Assembly: GCF_014395225.1 (NCBI RefSeq)
Contig: NZ_CP060723.1
Location: 1,054,001-1,118,000 of the forward strand
Direction: 5' to 3'
Length of the DNA: 64,000 nt
Source of the DNA: Pedobacter roseus
GTDB taxonomy: Bacteria > Bacteroidota > Bacteroidia > Sphingobacteriales > Sphingobacteriaceae
The position numbers and the translations under genes were made by a program. The notes beneath the pieces are model-generated. The model was not told the DNA's origin. It saw only the letters and a list, made by a program, of their open reading frames with translations, and made no database searches. This document shows, piece by piece, positions 7,771 through 17,377 of the stretch. Every line of letters begins with the position of its first letter. Within the stretch, counting starts at the first letter, position 1.

Positions 7771-8562
7771 ATGAAAATGCTTTTTAGAGTTTGTATGCTT
7801 TCTTTTTTAATCTGCTCGTCTATTTTGGCAAGCGCACAAACCGTTACTTTAGATTATTTCTTTAACCGCGAAACCCGTAAAGATAAACAGGGTAAAGAAG
7901 TGCGTTTTCATTACCTGTGGAACGAGCAGGCAATTAGTGGTTTTTCTATTTTCGGTAATGTATTTAAAAAAGAAGGATTTAAATTGGATTCGCTTGAAAC
8001 AGCACCAACATTGGCTAATTTAAAAGGAAGTGATGTTTACTTAATTGTAGATCCCGATCGTCCGAAAGAAAATCCTAAACCGAATTACATAGAGGCTGAG
8101 CACATTGCTGCAATTTCTACATGGGTAAAGCAGGGTGGGGTATTGGTCATGTTTGCCAACGATAGTGCGAATGTTGAATTGCCACATTTTAATAAACTTG
8201 CCAATGTATTCGGTATGCATTTTACCAACGAGATGCAGAACCACGTAATTGATGATGCACATTTTGAAGATGGTGGCATCGTGATTAAAAATAATCCGGT
8301 GTTTAAAACGGCCAAAAAAATATTCATGAAAGATGTATGCTCAATCGATACCAAAAACGGTGCAAAACCGGTATTGAAAAATGCGGCGGGTGCAACAGTT
8401 ATTGCCACTACCAGGTTTGGAAAAGGAAATGTAATTGCCATTGCCGATCCATGGTTGTACGATGAATATGTAAATGGCCGTTTGCCAAAAGAAATGGGTT
8501 TCGAAAACGATAAAGCTGCCTATGATCTGGTGGTTTGGTTAAAAAGCCTTGTTAAAAAATAA
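7771..8562 (+). CDS. Secreted DUF4350-type protein
   Basis: A 263-residue exported protein. The start at 7771 gives a clean signal peptide (MKMLFRVCMLSFLICSSILASAQ); the longer frame from 7732 would begin inside the promoter. The body has a glutamine-amidotransferase-like Rossmann fold as in DUF4350: YLIVDPDRP, then WVKQGGVLVMFANDS, and later GKGNVIAIADPWLYDEYVNG. No Cys-His-Glu triad is obvious, so it is probably a binding rather than a catalytic domain. It converges on the DUF1543 gene with a four-base gap. Function unknown; family reasonably sure. Confidence 0.75.
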   Translation: MKMLFRVCMLSFLICSSILASAQTVTLDYFFNRETRKDKQGKEVRFHYLWNEQAISGFSIFGNVFKKEGFKLDSLETAPTLANLKGSDVYLIVDPDRPKENPKPNYIEAEHIAAISTWVKQGGVLVMFANDSANVELPHFNKLANVFGMHFTNEMQNHVIDDAHFEDGGIVIKNNPVFKTAKKIFMKDVCSIDTKNGAKPVLKNAAGATVIATTRFGKGNVIAIADPWLYDEYVNGRLPKEMGFENDKAAYDLVVWLKSLVKK

Positions 8563-8566
8563 TCGC

Positions 8567-9127
8567 TTAAAGTTTATCCAGCTTAAAATAGCCTAAATGA
8601 ATCTCATCTTCAGGTAATCCTGAAGATGGTTTTATTTCAATGTGGTATTTCTGTTTCGCCTCTTCACTTAAAATGTCCTCAATTTTATATATATCATCTA
8701 CATCGATGCCATATTTTTCGTCGATGTGCGAATTGGCGCCTTTTAAAGAATTGGTTTTAAAAAAAACCGTTTTCTTGGCATCCTGTATGGCTTTGGCCCT
8801 TTCATCATGTACCGATAGTACAATATGGTGCTGTTCGTATAATTTGTTGGATAAATAGCCCCCAAGGTTGATAAAGAACAATTTATGTAATGATGGCGGC
8901 GTATGCTCGTCCCTTAATTTTATGCTGATTCCGTAATCATCAACCTTGGTTACTTCCCGCCAGCCATCAATATGCAGGCTTGTACCTGTTCCGGGCCAAA
9001 ATGCTTTAATTTCGGGTACGAGATCTTTAAGTGAATGCGCAATGCCGAAAAAATAGTCGTGCTGCTCTACATTTCGTTTCGGGGCTTTCGAGCCCAGTAA
9101 AATCATATATAGTTTTAAATCGTTCAT
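8567..9127 (-). CDS. DUF1543 domain protein
   Basis: A 186-residue protein of the DUF1543 family. The recognisable N-terminal core is LYMILLGSKAPKRN-VEQHD-YFFGIA, with a second similar segment (KLFFINLGGYL...EQHHIVLSV), suggesting an internal duplication. No signal peptide or membrane segment is visible, so it should be cytoplasmic. Function unknown. A 15-bp tandem repeat begins 20 bp upstream of its start, in its promoter region. Confidence 0.85.
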   Translation of the reverse strand: MNDLKLYMILLGSKAPKRNVEQHDYFFGIAHSLKDLVPEIKAFWPGTGTSLHIDGWREVTKVDDYGISIKLRDEHTPPSLHKLFFINLGGYLSNKLYEQHHIVLSVHDERAKAIQDAKKTVFFKTNSLKGANSHIDEKYGIDVDDIYKIEDILSEEAKQKYHIEIKPSSGLPEDEIHLGYFKLDKL

Positions 9128-9603
9128 TAGTATATTAGTTCATTGGTCGTTGGTACATTGGTCATTGGTATATTGGTCATTGGTACATTGGTCATTGGTT
9201 CAATTGATTATTGATACATCCCAGCATTCCATCATTTAAAATTTAATCATTAATAAAAAACTCACTCATCTTTTAACAGCATTAATCAAAATAGGTTCTT
9301 GGGATTTGTTATTTTTCTCATTTTTTAAACTAACAGAGGGACAGAGTTGAAGCAGCTTTCCTTAGTATAATCCCGGTGTTTGATCTTAAAAAGATCCTTC
9401 GATTACGCTCAGGATGACAACCGCGAAAGAGTATTGGCCTCACAATGCACAAGTGTTAATCAATTCCATCATCCGTCTTACATTTTCCATAATTTAAGTG
9501 GCTATTCATCCGCAACATGATCTTCGGACCTCTAACTTCCGACTTTCGGACTTATTCTACATATACAAAACAATTTCCATTTTTTAAGATTATACAACTA
9601 TAA
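9128..9603. other. 476-bp gap with intergenic repeats
   Basis: No gene is supported here. It contains the 15-bp tandem array (9147-9206) and a segment near 9387-9420 (ATCCTTCGATTACGCTCAGG then ATGACAA) typical of short dispersed palindromic repeats of this phylum. The last 60 bases are AT-rich and should hold the promoter of the downstream FAD gene, but no clear TAnnTTTG was found. Confidence 0.6.
9147..9206. repeat. 15-bp tandem repeat, four units
   Basis: Four consecutive units of the form TCATTGGTACATTGG run from 9147 to 9206, the last degenerate, with a partial unit just before (9139-9146). Units differ at one or two positions. There are no spacers, so it is not a CRISPR array. Confidence 0.85.
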
Positions 9604-11310
9604 ATGGATACTAACACAGCAACAAAGAAAATTGCCATCATCGGCGGCGGACCAAGTGGTCTTTTTATGTATAAAAGGTTAACAGAGTCTGAAAGCACTG
9701 ATTTTGAAATCAGCATATTCGAACGTAAGGATTACCTCGGTGCGGGTATGCCATACAGTGCTGAGGGGGCAAATGTAGAGCATATTACAAATGTATCAGA
9801 TAATGAAATCCCCATTATCTATAATTCTATTGAAGATTGGGTAAAAATTGCACCAAAATCGATTTTAAAAAAGTTTAACATTGATGAGGAGAAATTTAAT
9901 GAATATAAGGTGTTGCCGAGGTTATTTTTCGGCGAGTATCTTTCTGCCCAGTTCAATTTATTAAAAAAAGCTGCAGAAAAAAAAGGCATTAAAACCCATG
10001 TTCATTTAAACTGTGTGGTAGAAGATATTATCGATTTACCAGCAGATAATAAAGTAGCAGTATGTGTTCAAAATGAAGATAAATCCTATTTTGATCAGCT
10101 TGTAATCTGTACGGGGCACAATTGGCCAAAGAAATATGAAGGCCGTATCCCAAATTACTTCGATTCGCCATATCCTCCCAAAAAACTTGAGTTAAAACTA
10201 AACCATACTGTGGGCATTATGGGTTCGTCGTTAACGGCAATAGATGCCCTGAGAACATTAGCCAGGGAAAATGGAAAGTTTGAAGACAATGAGGATGGAA
10301 CTTATTCCTACCAATTGGCGAGCGAGGGTTTTAAAATAGTGATGCACTCGCGGAGCGGTTTGTTGCCGGCCATCAGGTTTCATTTAGAAGATTCGCACCT
10401 GGGGAAAGATGAAACATTGAGCAAGACCGAAATTCATGAAAGTATAGCCGAGAATGGAGGTTTTTTACCTTTAGATTTTGTGTTTGAGAAGAATTTCAAA
10501 GAAATATTTATTAAAAAAGATCCTGCTTTTTATGAGCAGATCAAAGATATGGACCTCGAAGCTTTTGTAGCGGCCATGATGGGCTACAGGGAAAAGATGG
10601 AACCCTTTGAATTATTTAAAAAAGAATATGATGAGGCCGAAAAATCAATTGAAAAGAGAAAATCCATTTATTGGAAAGAAGCTTTGGCTGTTTTAAGTTT
10701 TGCGATGAATTATCCGGCAAAATATCTTTCAGCAGAAGATATGGAAAGGCTTCAAAAAGTATTAATGCCCTTAATTTCTATTGTAATTGCGTTTGTACCC
10801 CAAAGCTCGTGCAGGGAACTGTTGGCCTTACACGAAGCCGGCGTATTGAGTATTGTTGCTGTTGGAGATGATGCTAAGGTAGAACCTTTAAAAACTGGCG
10901 GTGCAGATTATCATTATGAAATAAACGGCGAAAAAATGGTTAAACACTTCGATACCTTTGTTGATTGCATCGGTCAGCCGCACCTTTCTTTTAATGATTT
11001 CCCATTTAAAAGCCTTATCAATAACGGAACGTTAAGCCCTGCAAGGTTAAAGTTTAAATCTGCAGAAAGTGGAAAAACTGAAATGAAGAATAACGATTTA
11101 GTAACCAAAGAGGAGGACAATACTTACTTTTTAACGGTGCCTGGAATTACGATAAATGATCATTTTCAGGTAGTCGATAAAAGTGGTGTTCCGAACAAAA
11201 GAATTTACATAATGGCCGTTCCTTACATTGGTGGTTATAACCCCGATTATTCCGGAATCGACTTTTGTGAAGCCGCATCAGAGGCCGTGATTAACAGCAT
11301 TTTGCGCTAA
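9604..11310 (+). CDS. FAD/NAD(P)-binding protein (PF13454-like)
   Basis: A 568-residue flavoprotein-like protein. The N-terminal dinucleotide fold is KIAIIGGGPSG (GGGPSG at residues 14-19), followed by ERKDYLGAGMPYS, typical of the FAD-NAD(P)-binding family. A second glycine-rich motif is GIMGSSLTAIDAL. The long helical insert in the middle (KIFIKK... to ...MERLQKV) sets it apart from ordinary monooxygenases. The C-terminus contains YIGGYNPDYSG-IDFCEAASEAV. The substrate is not known. It stands alone, followed by a strong terminator. Confidence 0.8.
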   Translation: MDTNTATKKIAIIGGGPSGLFMYKRLTESESTDFEISIFERKDYLGAGMPYSAEGANVEHITNVSDNEIPIIYNSIEDWVKIAPKSILKKFNIDEEKFNEYKVLPRLFFGEYLSAQFNLLKKAAEKKGIKTHVHLNCVVEDIIDLPADNKVAVCVQNEDKSYFDQLVICTGHNWPKKYEGRIPNYFDSPYPPKKLELKLNHTVGIMGSSLTAIDALRTLARENGKFEDNEDGTYSYQLASEGFKIVMHSRSGLLPAIRFHLEDSHLGKDETLSKTEIHESIAENGGFLPLDFVFEKNFKEIFIKKDPAFYEQIKDMDLEAFVAAMMGYREKMEPFELFKKEYDEAEKSIEKRKSIYWKEALAVLSFAMNYPAKYLSAEDMERLQKVLMPLISIVIAFVPQSSCRELLALHEAGVLSIVAVGDDAKVEPLKTGGADYHYEINGEKMVKHFDTFVDCIGQPHLSFNDFPFKSLINNGTLSPARLKFKSAESGKTEMKNNDLVTKEEDNTYFLTVPGITINDHFQVVDKSGVPNKRIYIMAVPYIGGYNPDYSGIDFCEAASEAVINSILR

Positions 11311-11341
11311 AAAACTAAAACAATTTTTTATTACTTCAGCC

Positions 11342-11372
11342 AATCTCTTAAAAAAAATTAAGAGATTTTTTT
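11342..11372 (+). terminator. Intrinsic terminator after the FAD gene
   Basis: AATCTCTTAA and TTAAGAGATT form a perfect 10-bp stem with a six-A loop, followed by a run of T. It lies 31 bp after the stop codon. Confidence 0.85.
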
Positions 11373-11434
11373 GTTTTAATGTTTTGATAATCAATACTTT
11401 ATTTTTTTAGCTGTTTTGTGTGTTTTAAAAAAAA

Positions 11435-11444
11435 CAAACGTTTG
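11435..11444. promoter_or_regulatory. LacI-type operator, copy 1
   Basis: CAAACGTTTG, perfectly palindromic with the central CG typical of LacI/CcpA-like sites, followed by CGC. The same core occurs at 11700-11709 and 31306-31315. Confidence 0.55.
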
Positions 11445-11698
11445 CGCTTAGTTTGTGCGCTGTAATTTTTAATGTCATTTTTCGGAACTATTGCTTGTAT
11501 TTAAAAATCTATGTTCAAGTGAAATCTGATTACATGGGGATAATTTTTGCGATCACTATAATTGTCATTTTAATGTTTTTTTAAACATGGTACGCAATAA
11601 TAGAATATTGCTTTTGTAAAAACTTATCAATACACAAGTCTTATAGGTTTTAAAATCGCTTAGGTGCCTATAATTAAGTGATTAAAGCATTTTTTTAG

Positions 11699-11710
11699 GC
11701 AAACGTTTGC
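11699..11710. promoter_or_regulatory. LacI-type operator, copy 2
   Basis: GCAAACGTTTGC, a perfect 12-bp palindrome 364 bp before the first SusC gene. It is followed by G, as in the other two copies. Confidence 0.6.
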
Positions 11711-11940
11711 GTTGAAAAAAATAAAAATCCAGTTTTCTTAATCTATACCTTGCATTAACAAATCATAACTAGCCGATATTTTATTTTAGTGTACGAGCAA
11801 AAAGATCCTGCTAACCACAGGAGTAATTAACTAATAAAATAACCTCTAACCAAGGAATAACAAACAAGCAATAACTAAACCGTTCATGGTTCTGACTATT
11901 TGGACTGTGAATTAACATTAATCATCCTAATATCATCCGT

Positions 11941-12024
11941 ATGTTCAAAAAATTTACTTTTTGTCTCCTGGCATTGCTATGCCCAAAAAAAACAAATGAA
12001 GGTAATTTCTTAATTACTTTTTAA
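11941..12024 (+). CDS. Possible 27-aa leader or remnant frame
   Basis: An ATG frame of 27 codons starting MFKKFTFCLLALLCPKK, which looks like a truncated signal peptide, ends 49 bp before SusC1 and is out of frame with it. It could be a short upstream ORF affecting SusC1 translation, or the remains of an older exported-protein start. Evidence is composition and position only. Confidence 0.2.
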   Translation: MFKKFTFCLLALLCPKKTNEGNFLITF

Positions 12025-12073
12025 GCAACAGAGTTTCTTCTTTAAACAAAAAAATCAAACAAAAACTAATCAA

Positions 12074-15067
12074 ATGGTTAAAATTTACACAAGCATTTGT
12101 TTTGCCTTGTTTTTATCTGTTTTTGGATTTCAATCTTCATACGCCAACGAGGCACTGATTAAGAGGATCAACAGCAACTATTTTGCCTTTCAGCAAGATA
12201 CCTCAAAATCTAAAAAAGATTTATCCGCTAACGCCGTAAAAACAGATACGATTGGACAAATGATCAGGGCGTTGCAAAAATTTAAAACAGTACGCGATAC
12301 GGTTAACATCCGTTCGTCTGCACCAGTTCCAAACCTGTCGCTACAGCAGATTATTAAAGGCAATTTGGCTGGGGTTTATGTACAGGAACCAAACGGAGAA
12401 CCTGGAACCGAGCAAAGTATTATTATACAGGGTACATCGGGCTTACTATTTAATAAAAAAGATATTTACGCTTTACAGCCAGCTATCTACTTAAATGGTG
12501 TGCCTTTAGTGGCCGATAATCCATTTGCTTTCGATGTGCAGAAATATGATTACAACAGGATTGGGCCTGCCACCAATTTATTATCACAGGTTGATATTAA
12601 TAATATACAATCGATTACGGTAATTAAAGATCCTTTCGAATTAGCGAAACTTGGTCCGAATGCAGCTAATGGAGCAATTTACATTACCACCAAAAATGCC
12701 AGGGCAGGTCTTAGAGACATTAGCCTTAACTCTTATTTTGGTTATGTAACCGCTCCACAGGTAAATACTGTTAACGGGGTTTACGAAAATAATTTCAGAG
12801 GTCAGTTTTATAAAAAATATAACCCTACCGGCAGTCCGGCTTCTTATTTACGCGATTCTACCAATGTGGCTTATTTCGGCCCCTCAAACTGGACGGATCT
12901 GTATTATCAGAATACGCCGACTTTTTCTGCTGATTTGGGTATTACAGGAGGTACCGAAAGGGCAAATTTTAGGTTTTTTGGTTCAGGTACAAAAAATGCC
13001 GGAAATGCGGATGATACGGGTTTAGAGCGATACAATTTGTTTTTCGGGATCAATATGGCGCCTTTTAAATGGCTTACGGTATCAAGCACGGTTAATACGG
13101 CCCGTTTAGACCGTACCCGGAATAAAAGTTTGCGCGATCGTTTTGCCGAAACACGCTATATTCCGGATTTAAGCAGTCCGCTTTCTCCAAATTCAGATTC
13201 GTATGCTACATATTTAACTCAAAATGATAGAAATGTAGATAACAACCGCTCTACGGTATTAAACGGAAACCTAACCTTAAGTGCAAAGGTGAATAAGTTT
13301 GTAATCTCTACCACAGGTTTGTTCAATTACAATGAAGGAATCAGGGATTACTTTATACCATCAACTTTGTTGGCAGGCATCAGTTATATTTCTAACTATT
13401 TTGGTTATAGCCAAAGGGTTTCCATTAACAATAACATTAGCTATAAATATGATATTAATAAAAATCATGTTATAGATTTTGAACTTGGACAAAGCTTACA
13501 GGGCGATACCTATAAATATAATTATGCAAGAGCCTACAATGGTCCTAATGATTATGTTAAACTGACTTTTGTAGATGGTAACCCAACCAAAGACGGAGCA
13601 GATAATCCTGATTACTTAAATGTACTGGCCAATGGTAATTTTTATGTTTTCAGGTATATTGATAAGGAGCGTAATAATTTAATGTCGTTTTATGGCTCTG
13701 CAAAATATGCTTATAAAAACCTGTTCACCTTAAGTGCATTGTTGAGAAGAGATGGTGCTTCAAATGGTCAGCCAGATAGCCGTTGGGTAACTACACCAGC
13801 ATTTAATGTCAACTGGAATTTAAAACAACAGTTTTTAAAAGACAATAAAGTAATCGATGCATTGCATTTAAGTGCAGGCTGGGGCAGAACTTTGAGGATT
13901 TTCCAGGATGACCGTTTTGCTGCAGGGCCACAGTACCGTTCAGAAAATGGATGGGAAGAAGAGCCAACTATACCGGGCTATGGTGGTTTGCTGGGTATTA
14001 ACCGTCCATACAACAGTGGTTTTATTGGTTATAACATCAGTTTACCTTATGCAGATCGTACCAGTGTAACTTTAGATGCATCGTTTTTAAACAGTCGGGT
14101 TAATGCTGCGGTAACGGTATATAACCGTGACGATAAAAACAGCGTAATCGGTTTACCTGTAGCCGTTGAAACAGGTTATTCTACCCAATACAAATCGGGT
14201 ATGGATATTAATAATAAAGGGGTAGAATTTTTGGTTAACGGCGCGGTGTTACAACAGCGTGATGGCTTAAACTGGAATACCGGTTTGAACCTGAGTTATA
14301 ATAAGAATAAGCTGTCGGCATTGCCTGATGGTTTAAATGAATTAATTTATCAGAACGATAATAAGTTACAGGTAGGAAAATCGGTAGGCAGTTATTGGTT
14401 ATACACCAACCAGGGCATTTATAACAGCGATGCTGAAGTACCTGCAGGCAGAACTTTTAATGGTATTCCCTTAAAAGCTGGCGATCCGAAATGGGTTGAT
14501 TACAATAACGATAACCGCATCGATAGTAAAGACAAGGTATTAACCGGCGATAGATTACCAAAGTTTGTGGGTGGCTGGAACAATACCCTTGCTTACAAAA
14601 ACTTCGATTTAAACTTCAATTTCATTTTTGCTGCTGGACAAAAAGCCATTAACCAGTACGAGGCAACCCGTTACGGTTTTGTAAACCGCGAGGCCGGAAA
14701 CGATATCAACTCGGTTAAAGAAGTTTCTTCTTGGCAATCGTTCGATAACGAGAAAAATTATCCGATTTACAATCCATGGAGCCCGGTAGATCCTTACCGT
14801 ACGGATCAGGATCTGTTTTTAGAAAGTGCTTCTTATGTGAAATTAAGATCGGTTACCCTGGGATACGATTTTAGCAAAACAGGTTTATTCAAAAAAGCTG
14901 GTGGGAAAATCAGGAGAGCTTATTTATATGCTACAGCCTTAAACGTATTTACCCTGACCGATTTTTCGGGAGTTGATCCAGAACTGATCAATTACAATGG
15001 AATATACGACGGTGCTAATATCACCATCCCACGAACATTTGTTTTAGGCTTCAAACTCGATTTATAA
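12074..15067 (+). CDS. SusC/RagA-type TonB-linked outer membrane protein 1
   Basis: A 997-residue SusC-family outer-membrane transporter. A signal peptide (cut near SSYANEA) is followed by about 70 low-complexity residues, then the plug (LSLQQIIKGNLAGVYVQEPNGEPG; NIQSITVIKDPFELAKLGPNAANGAIYITTK) and a beta-barrel ending in FVLGFKLDL. The N-terminal carboxypeptidase-D-like extension present in most SusC proteins, including SusC2 here, is absent. SusC/SusD pairs bind and import oligosaccharides or glycopeptides. SusD1 follows by 17 bp. It heads the 11-gene locus. Confidence 0.93.
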   Translation: MVKIYTSICFALFLSVFGFQSSYANEALIKRINSNYFAFQQDTSKSKKDLSANAVKTDTIGQMIRALQKFKTVRDTVNIRSSAPVPNLSLQQIIKGNLAGVYVQEPNGEPGTEQSIIIQGTSGLLFNKKDIYALQPAIYLNGVPLVADNPFAFDVQKYDYNRIGPATNLLSQVDINNIQSITVIKDPFELAKLGPNAANGAIYITTKNARAGLRDISLNSYFGYVTAPQVNTVNGVYENNFRGQFYKKYNPTGSPASYLRDSTNVAYFGPSNWTDLYYQNTPTFSADLGITGGTERANFRFFGSGTKNAGNADDTGLERYNLFFGINMAPFKWLTVSSTVNTARLDRTRNKSLRDRFAETRYIPDLSSPLSPNSDSYATYLTQNDRNVDNNRSTVLNGNLTLSAKVNKFVISTTGLFNYNEGIRDYFIPSTLLAGISYISNYFGYSQRVSINNNISYKYDINKNHVIDFELGQSLQGDTYKYNYARAYNGPNDYVKLTFVDGNPTKDGADNPDYLNVLANGNFYVFRYIDKERNNLMSFYGSAKYAYKNLFTLSALLRRDGASNGQPDSRWVTTPAFNVNWNLKQQFLKDNKVIDALHLSAGWGRTLRIFQDDRFAAGPQYRSENGWEEEPTIPGYGGLLGINRPYNSGFIGYNISLPYADRTSVTLDASFLNSRVNAAVTVYNRDDKNSVIGLPVAVETGYSTQYKSGMDINNKGVEFLVNGAVLQQRDGLNWNTGLNLSYNKNKLSALPDGLNELIYQNDNKLQVGKSVGSYWLYTNQGIYNSDAEVPAGRTFNGIPLKAGDPKWVDYNNDNRIDSKDKVLTGDRLPKFVGGWNNTLAYKNFDLNFNFIFAAGQKAINQYEATRYGFVNREAGNDINSVKEVSSWQSFDNEKNYPIYNPWSPVDPYRTDQDLFLESASYVKLRSVTLGYDFSKTGLFKKAGGKIRRAYLYATALNVFTLTDFSGVDPELINYNGIYDGANITIPRTFVLGFKLDL

Positions 15068-15084
15068 AATATACCATTATTGAT

Positions 15085-16683
15085 ATGAATTATTCTAATT
15101 ATAAAATTAGTATCTACAGGTCGGTTACCCTTTTGTTAATACTAACCATGGTTGGTATGGGCAATTTCTCCTGTAAGAAAATTGATGATGTACAATCAAC
15201 AAGATTAGCCACCGAAGAAACCAACTGGAAAACCCTTGAAGATGCGAAGGCAAATTTACTTTCAGTATATGGCTTAATGCGTTCGGCTACGGTATCAGAT
15301 AATACCCATTGGTTAATGGGCGATTTACGTCAGGGTGATTTTCAGATTACCAACCGTGCTGATTTAAAATCTATTGTTACAGGGCAGTTAAATGCACAAT
15401 ATCCGGTGATTAACAGGATTACCAACTGGCGCAGGTTTTATGCCGTAGTTAATGCAGCGAGTTTATTTATCGAACGCTCTAAGCAGATTATCCCTTTAGA
15501 TTCGCGTTATACCACAATAAACAATAATGTAGATGTAGCGCAGGCCAGAATATTAAGGGCATTTGCTTATTTCTACATGGTAAGGATCTGGGGAGATGTG
15601 CCTTTGTTAACTTCATCTCATGATGGTGATTTTGTGCAACTACCTAGATCAAGCAAAGAAAAGGTTTTACAGTTTGCTACAACCGAACTATTGGCTGCAG
15701 CGCAGGTAGTACCTTTTAAATATGGCGGCGATGACCCTATTTTACCTGGCCTTTATTATGGCGCAGGCTGGGCAAGCTGGAACGGTAATATTTTTACCCG
15801 CTTATCAGCCTATATTATTTTGGCCCACATTGCGGCCTGGCAGGGCAATTACCTGGATGCAGCTACCTATTCCAAATTTGTATTGGATAACTACACCAAA
15901 TCTAACGGTAGCGGTTCTAACGGGATTGTTTATTTAGATATGGACGCCCTAACGGAGAACGTAAATTACTATAGTCCATTTGCTTTTAAACGTGCAACGG
16001 TATTGGTTGGCTTCCCATTCGAGGCAGGTAATGGTTTATCAACAGCAAACGGCCATATTGAGCAGTTAACCCTGGCATCGCCGTTTATCCCAAAAACACA
16101 ACCTGAGATGTTTGTGCCAAAAGATAGTATCCTTAAAATATTTACTGATCCCGGAGATTTAAGGTTTAGCGTTAACCCTGCTACAGGCTTATACCGTACA
16201 AATTATTTTTACAACTTCCCTTCTGAGCAGCCCATTTTTAACAAAATAAAAGTGATTTACACGGCTCAAACTTCTGGTAATTTAACCCTTTTTAGTTCAA
16301 CCATGCTGTTTAGCCGTATAGAGGAGATTACCTTACTTAGGGCTGAAGCCTGTGCGGTATTGGGCCAACGCGATGAAGCCATTTCGGCATTAAATAAAGC
16401 AGCGAATTTAAGAGGGACGGTTACTTACGACCCTGCATCGGGCAAAGATTTGGTTAATGCCATTTTTGAAGAACGCAGAAGAGAATTAATGGGCGAAGGC
16501 TGGAGATGGTACGACATTGTACGTTACAATAGACTTAAAAATGCTACGGGCACCTTTATTAAGAAAAACGGCGTGCCGCTTACATTCACACAGTTTGAGC
16601 GTGCAGGTGGTATTTACTGGCCAGTTTCTCAAGATGTAATCAATGCAAATCCGTCGGTTACCCAAAATCCATACTGGCAATAA
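15085..16683 (+). CDS. SusD/RagB-family lipoprotein 1
   Basis: A 532-residue SusD-type surface lipoprotein with a lipobox ending at C30 (GNFSC). Helical TPR-like regions (ARILRAFAYFYMVRIWGDVPLL) and the C-terminal RagB/SusD motif (AIFEERRRELMGEGWRWYDIVRYNRL) are intact. It caps the SusC1 barrel and binds substrate on the cell surface. Both the pairing with SusC1 and the tight spacing to the fasciclin gene support one operon. Confidence 0.95.
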   Translation: MNYSNYKISIYRSVTLLLILTMVGMGNFSCKKIDDVQSTRLATEETNWKTLEDAKANLLSVYGLMRSATVSDNTHWLMGDLRQGDFQITNRADLKSIVTGQLNAQYPVINRITNWRRFYAVVNAASLFIERSKQIIPLDSRYTTINNNVDVAQARILRAFAYFYMVRIWGDVPLLTSSHDGDFVQLPRSSKEKVLQFATTELLAAAQVVPFKYGGDDPILPGLYYGAGWASWNGNIFTRLSAYIILAHIAAWQGNYLDAATYSKFVLDNYTKSNGSGSNGIVYLDMDALTENVNYYSPFAFKRATVLVGFPFEAGNGLSTANGHIEQLTLASPFIPKTQPEMFVPKDSILKIFTDPGDLRFSVNPATGLYRTNYFYNFPSEQPIFNKIKVIYTAQTSGNLTLFSSTMLFSRIEEITLLRAEACAVLGQRDEAISALNKAANLRGTVTYDPASGKDLVNAIFEERRRELMGEGWRWYDIVRYNRLKNATGTFIKKNGVPLTFTQFERAGGIYWPVSQDVINANPSVTQNPYWQ

Positions 16684-16698
16684 TCAATCCGAAAGATC

Positions 16699-17373
16699 AT
16701 GAAAAAGAAATTATATAAGCATAGCCTATTGTTGCTGATAGCCGTAATGGGTATTTATTTAAGTGCCTGCAAAAAAAGCGATTCTCCTTATTACGATTAT
16801 ACCAATACGGTACAAACTTATAAAGGAACCGCAGTGGATTATTTGAGATCGAAACCAAACACTTTTGATTCGCTGCTTTTGGTATTGGACCGTTTTCCTT
16901 TTTTAAAGGATTCTTTAACCAATCAGAAAGTAACCCTGTTTGCACCGGTAAATGAAAATTTTGCAGCATCGGTTAAATATTTGAACCAAACCAGAAAAGC
17001 GGAAGGAAAAACACCTATTTATTTAAGCACTGCAGATCCGTTGGAACTGGCCTTTATGCTTTCAAAATATATTGTAAGGGGCAATCTAACTTCTTCTGTT
17101 TATGCCAGTACGGTTGATGGAATTTCGGTAACTACAGTAGCTTCTAATTATCCTATGCATGTTAAAGCGCTACAGGCAGATGCCTCTGGTTTTGTAGGTG
17201 GGGGTGCTACTACACTCGAATATAGCGATATGTATGGTTCAACCATCAGGCTCAACTGGGTAACTACCAATACCAACGCCATTAACATTAAAACCAATAA
17301 TGCAACCATAAACATTTTAACCCCGCTGCACAATTTTGGGTTTGATGAATTTACATACAGATTAGACCAATAG
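16699..17373 (+). CDS. Fasciclin-domain lipoprotein 1
   Basis: A 224-residue lipoprotein (C24 in LSACKK) with one fasciclin (FAS1) domain: VDYLRSKPNTFDSLLLVLDRFPFLKDSL, then VTLFAPVNENFAASVKYLN and a late NATINILTPLHNFGFDEF close. FAS1 domains mediate adhesion and carbohydrate or protein binding. Such lipoproteins are frequent accessory members of Bacteroidota SusCD loci. It has a counterpart after SusD2 (fasciclin protein 2), so the two modules are parallel. Confidence 0.85.
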   Translation: MKKKLYKHSLLLLIAVMGIYLSACKKSDSPYYDYTNTVQTYKGTAVDYLRSKPNTFDSLLLVLDRFPFLKDSLTNQKVTLFAPVNENFAASVKYLNQTRKAEGKTPIYLSTADPLELAFMLSKYIVRGNLTSSVYASTVDGISVTTVASNYPMHVKALQADASGFVGGGATTLEYSDMYGSTIRLNWVTTNTNAINIKTNNATINILTPLHNFGFDEFTYRLDQ

Positions 17374-17377
17374 CCTT

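Larger units (their letters stand above)
11311..12073. promoter_or_regulatory. 763-bp control region ahead of the utilisation locus
   Basis: After the terminator at 11342-11372 the stretch holds two copies of the palindrome CAAACGTTTG (11435-11444 and, as GCAAACGTTTGC, 11699-11710), 265 bp apart. The second looks like the more relevant operator. A short signal-peptide-like frame lies at 11941-12024. No sigma-factor, anti-sigma or two-component gene is present, unlike many SusCD loci. Confidence 0.6.

Noticed and set aside
8085..8441. 118-residue leftward frame opposite the DUF4350 gene
   Set aside because: It is antisense to a well-supported exported protein with no recognisable domain; a shadow frame.
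9147..9206. CRISPR-like direct repeats
   Set aside because: Units are contiguous with no spacers and no cas gene is nearby; it is a simple tandem repeat.
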